DNA of 64,000 nt, taken from NCBI RefSeq assembly GCF_900078685.2, contig NZ_LT546166.1:2640388-2704387 (forward strand), given 5' to 3'. The translations under genes and the position numbers were made by a program. Origin of the DNA: Mycolicibacter icosiumassiliensis. GTDB taxonomy: Bacteria; Actinomycetota; Actinomycetes; Mycobacteriales; Mycobacteriaceae. The notes under the pieces are model-generated. The model was not told the origin of the DNA. It did no database searches and saw only the letters and a program-made list of their open reading frames with translations. Positions 61,987 through 64,000 of the stretch are shown here, piece by piece; the first letter of the stretch is position 1; each line of letters starts with the position of its first letter.

Positions 61987-63744
61987 ATGTCGGTAACCGA
62001 AACGCACATCCCGACCCTGTTGGCGAACCTGGAACGGGACAAGCCGGACGCGCCTGCGTACACGTTCATCGACTACGACGTCGACCCCGCCGGCTACCGC
62101 GAGACCGTGACCTGGTCGCAACTGCGCAACCGCGTGCGGGTCGTGGCGGCAGAACTGGCAACCTGCGCCTCTCCGGGGGATCGAGTGGCGATCCTGGCCC
62201 CGCAGAGCCTGGAGTACGTCGTCGGGTTCTACGGTGCGCTGGAGGCGGGCCTGATCGCCGTTCCGCTGCCGGTGCCGATGTTCGGCGTGCACGACGAGCG
62301 CGTGTCGGCGGCGCTGCGCGACAGCGCTCCGGCCGCGATCCTGACGACGACGTCGGCGGTCGGTGACATCGCCAGCTCGATCAAGGGGCTGGGCGGCAAG
62401 TCGCCGGTGGTCATCGAGGTCGATGCCCTGGATCTGGACTCCGAGCCGGTGACGACACCCGGCGCGACCGCGCAGACCAAGATCGCCTTCCTGCAGTACA
62501 CGTCCGGCTCGACCCGGACCCCGGCCGGCGTCATGGTCACGCACACCAACGCCGTCTCGAACATGTGGCAGATGGCCTCGGACACGTTCGCGCTGACCGG
62601 TGGGGTGCCACCGTCAGAGCTCAACATCGTGTCGTGGATGCCCTTCTACCACGACCTGGGCCTGCTCGGCACCGTCATCTACCCCATGGTCCTGGGTGTG
62701 CACACCGTGCACATGAGCCCGATGGCGTTTCTGGCGAAGCCTTCCCGATGGATGCAAGAACTCGCCAAAGCTCCCATCGGCTTCACCGGTGGGCCGAACT
62801 TCGCCTACGAGCTGGCCGTGCGGCGCACCTCCGATGAGGACATGGCCGGGCTCACCCTGGGCAACGTGCACACCTACTGCTTCGGTGCGGAGCGCATCCA
62901 TGCCGCGACACTGCGACGTTTCGTCGACCGATTCGCCAAGTTCGACCTGAACCCGGCCGCCCTACGGCCCGGCTACGGGCTCGCCGAGGCCAGCGTCTAC
63001 TTGACGTCGAATGTCCCCGGCAACCCGCCGCCGACCGCGCGGTTCGACTACACCAAGCTGGCCGCCGGTACGGCCGAGCCCAGTGGTGCCGAGGGTGGCG
63101 TCGAGCTGGTTAGCTGCGGTGTCCCACGGGCCTGCACGCTGCGTATCGTGGACCCGGAAACCCAGACCGAAAACCCGGAAGGCAAAGTCGGGGAGATCTG
63201 GACGCACGGCCCCAACGTCGCGGCGGGCTACTGGCACAACCAGCAGGCCACCGAGTCCACCTTCGGCGGCAAGCTGGTCGACCCGACGCCGGGGACGCCG
63301 CAGGGGCCCTGGCTCATGACCGGCGACCTCGGTGTGATCTCCGGCGGAGAGCTCTACATCGTCGGCCGGATCAAGGATCTGCTGATCGTCGACGGGCGTA
63401 ACCACTACCCGGACGACATCGAGGCAACCGTTCAGGAAATCACCGGTGGGCGTGTCGCTGCGGTCTCGATCCCCAATAGTCAGTCTGAGCAGCTTGTTAC
63501 GATTGTGGAGTTCAAGAACAAGGGGGGTTCCGATGCGGAGATCCTGGACAGGCTGACCGAGGTGCGTCGCAAAGTGACGGCCGCGCTGTCCAAGGCACAC
63601 GGACTGGTGAGCGGTGACTTGGTCCTCGTGTCGCCGGGTGCTATCCCGATCACGACCAGTGGCAAGATTCGCCGTTCCAGCTGTGTGGAGATCTACCAGC
63701 GTGATGGGTTCGACCGACTGGATGCTACCGCTCGGTCTGTGTGA
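61987..63744 (+). CDS. Fatty acyl-AMP ligase (FAAL/FadD family)
   Basis: 585-aa adenylate-forming enzyme that activates a fatty acid as acyl-AMP and loads it onto a PKS. It shows the AMP-binding motif FLQYTSGSTRTPAGVMVTH near residue 170 and YGLAEASVY near residue 330. GDLGVISGGELYIVGRIKDL carries the catalytic Asp region, and TSGKIRRSSC the C-terminal lysine. The absence of CoA-ligase features and the position before a PKS favour FAAL. The ATG at 61987 follows AAGGAGAAG; upstream in-frame codons to 61876 are extension. Confidence 0.92.
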   Translation: MSVTETHIPTLLANLERDKPDAPAYTFIDYDVDPAGYRETVTWSQLRNRVRVVAAELATCASPGDRVAILAPQSLEYVVGFYGALEAGLIAVPLPVPMFGVHDERVSAALRDSAPAAILTTTSAVGDIASSIKGLGGKSPVVIEVDALDLDSEPVTTPGATAQTKIAFLQYTSGSTRTPAGVMVTHTNAVSNMWQMASDTFALTGGVPPSELNIVSWMPFYHDLGLLGTVIYPMVLGVHTVHMSPMAFLAKPSRWMQELAKAPIGFTGGPNFAYELAVRRTSDEDMAGLTLGNVHTYCFGAERIHAATLRRFVDRFAKFDLNPAALRPGYGLAEASVYLTSNVPGNPPPTARFDYTKLAAGTAEPSGAEGGVELVSCGVPRACTLRIVDPETQTENPEGKVGEIWTHGPNVAAGYWHNQQATESTFGGKLVDPTPGTPQGPWLMTGDLGVISGGELYIVGRIKDLLIVDGRNHYPDDIEATVQEITGGRVAAVSIPNSQSEQLVTIVEFKNKGGSDAEILDRLTEVRRKVTAALSKAHGLVSGDLVLVSPGAIPITTSGKIRRSSCVEIYQRDGFDRLDATARSV

Positions 63745-63784
63745 CTGATGACGAGCTGCTCGCGCGGCTCTCGGGGAGGTTGAG

Positions 63785-64000
63785 TTGAGCGAGAAGAGTG
63801 CTGCGCCGGTCGGGGGGCCGGATCGTCGGGCGATTGTTGCTGAGGCGCTGCGCAAGATTGATGATTTGACGGCGCGGTTGGCGGTTGCTGAGGCGGGTGA
63901 TACTGAGCCGATTGCGGTGGTGGGTGTGGGGTGTCGTCTGCCTGGTGGGGTGGATGGTCCGGCTGCGTTGTGGCGGTTGTTGTGTGATGAGGGTTCGGGG
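63785..64000 (+). CDS. Modular type I polyketide synthase, N-terminus (3' end outside window)
   Basis: 72 codons are present. After a short docking-type helix (RRAIVAEALRKIDDLTARLA) the ketosynthase begins with EPIAVVGVGCRLPGGVDGP. The likely start is TTG 63785 with GGGGAGG 5 nt upstream. It follows the FAAL, which would load its starter acyl chain, and the TesA-like gene may edit or release product. Third codon positions are strikingly unlike the neighbours: by hand count 42 G, 27 T, 3 C, 0 A, while adjacent genes favour C. This suggests different origin or mutational pressure on the PKS. Confidence 0.93.
   Translation, partial: MSEKSAAPVGGPDRRAIVAEALRKIDDLTARLAVAEAGDTEPIAVVGVGCRLPGGVDGPAALWRLLCDEGSG

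Overview
The window is chromosomal DNA from a mycobacterium. It is GC-rich, GTG and TTG starts are common, and stop/start overlaps (ATGA, GTGA) are frequent. The gene order follows the Mycobacterium tuberculosis Rv1438-Rv1497 segment almost gene for gene, and marker genes include PPE, mabA-inhA, mptB, ripA-ripB and an FAAL-PKS pair. PPE genes with this synteny point to a slow-grower-like or terrae-like lineage. The aquaporin, feoAB and a thioesterase/FAAL/PKS locus show it is not M. tuberculosis itself. No tRNA, rRNA, CRISPR array, insertion sequence or prophage was seen.

Layout. 1-749: the 3' end of tpiA, then secG. 837-7689 (minus): an oxidative and non-oxidative pentose phosphate operon, tkt-tal-zwf-opcA-pgl plus a coiled-coil gene. 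7896-9295: ctaB and a convergent NUDIX gene. 9469-12295: two tandem PPE genes behind a Fur/Zur-like operator; the second appears frameshifted near its 3' end. 12292-18394: qor, a decayed ATP-grasp-like gene, ctaA, an ABC exporter pair and mptB. 18555-25831: the suf Fe-S assembly operon sufR-B-D-C-S-U plus a SufT-like gene (SufB lacks an intein) and an MBL-fold gene. 25932-30395: accessory genes, namely a lipoprotein amidohydrolase, a RES-type toxin with a winged-HTH antitoxin, a secreted repeat protein and a small membrane protein behind a SigF-like promoter. 30410-37043: thioredoxin, an enoyl-CoA hydratase-like gene, an ABC-F ATPase, a small HTH gene, acnR and acn.

37176-43396: a DUF6676-like membrane protein, the peptidoglycan hydrolases ripA and ripB, then moxR1, DUF58 and VWA genes. 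43495-46112: mabA-inhA-hemZ (FAS-II reductases and ferrochelatase). 46109-50268: Rv1486c-like, NfeD, SPFH and DoxX-like genes, an aquaporin and a deazaflavin-type nitroreductase. 50279-53078 (minus): a feoA-feoB-nifU-like ferrous iron operon with ATGA overlaps at both junctions. 53161-53922: a TVP38 protein. 54091-59282: methylmalonyl-CoA mutase mutA-mutB and its chaperone meaB. 59343-60608: a lipL-like serine hydrolase. 60702-64000: a TesA-like thioesterase, an FAAL and the first 72 codons of a modular PKS, which looks like the left edge of a lipid biosynthesis cluster.

Several regulatory elements can be read directly: a SufR operator, an AcnR-type operator, a Fur/Zur-type box, a palindrome at the TA promoter, a palindrome in front of mutA, and many leaderless promoters (TANNNT followed 6-7 nt later by ATG or GTG). 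At mabA the base matching the M. tuberculosis C-15T isoniazid-resistance position is already T. Comparisons with M. tuberculosis genes are from memory, not from a database search.
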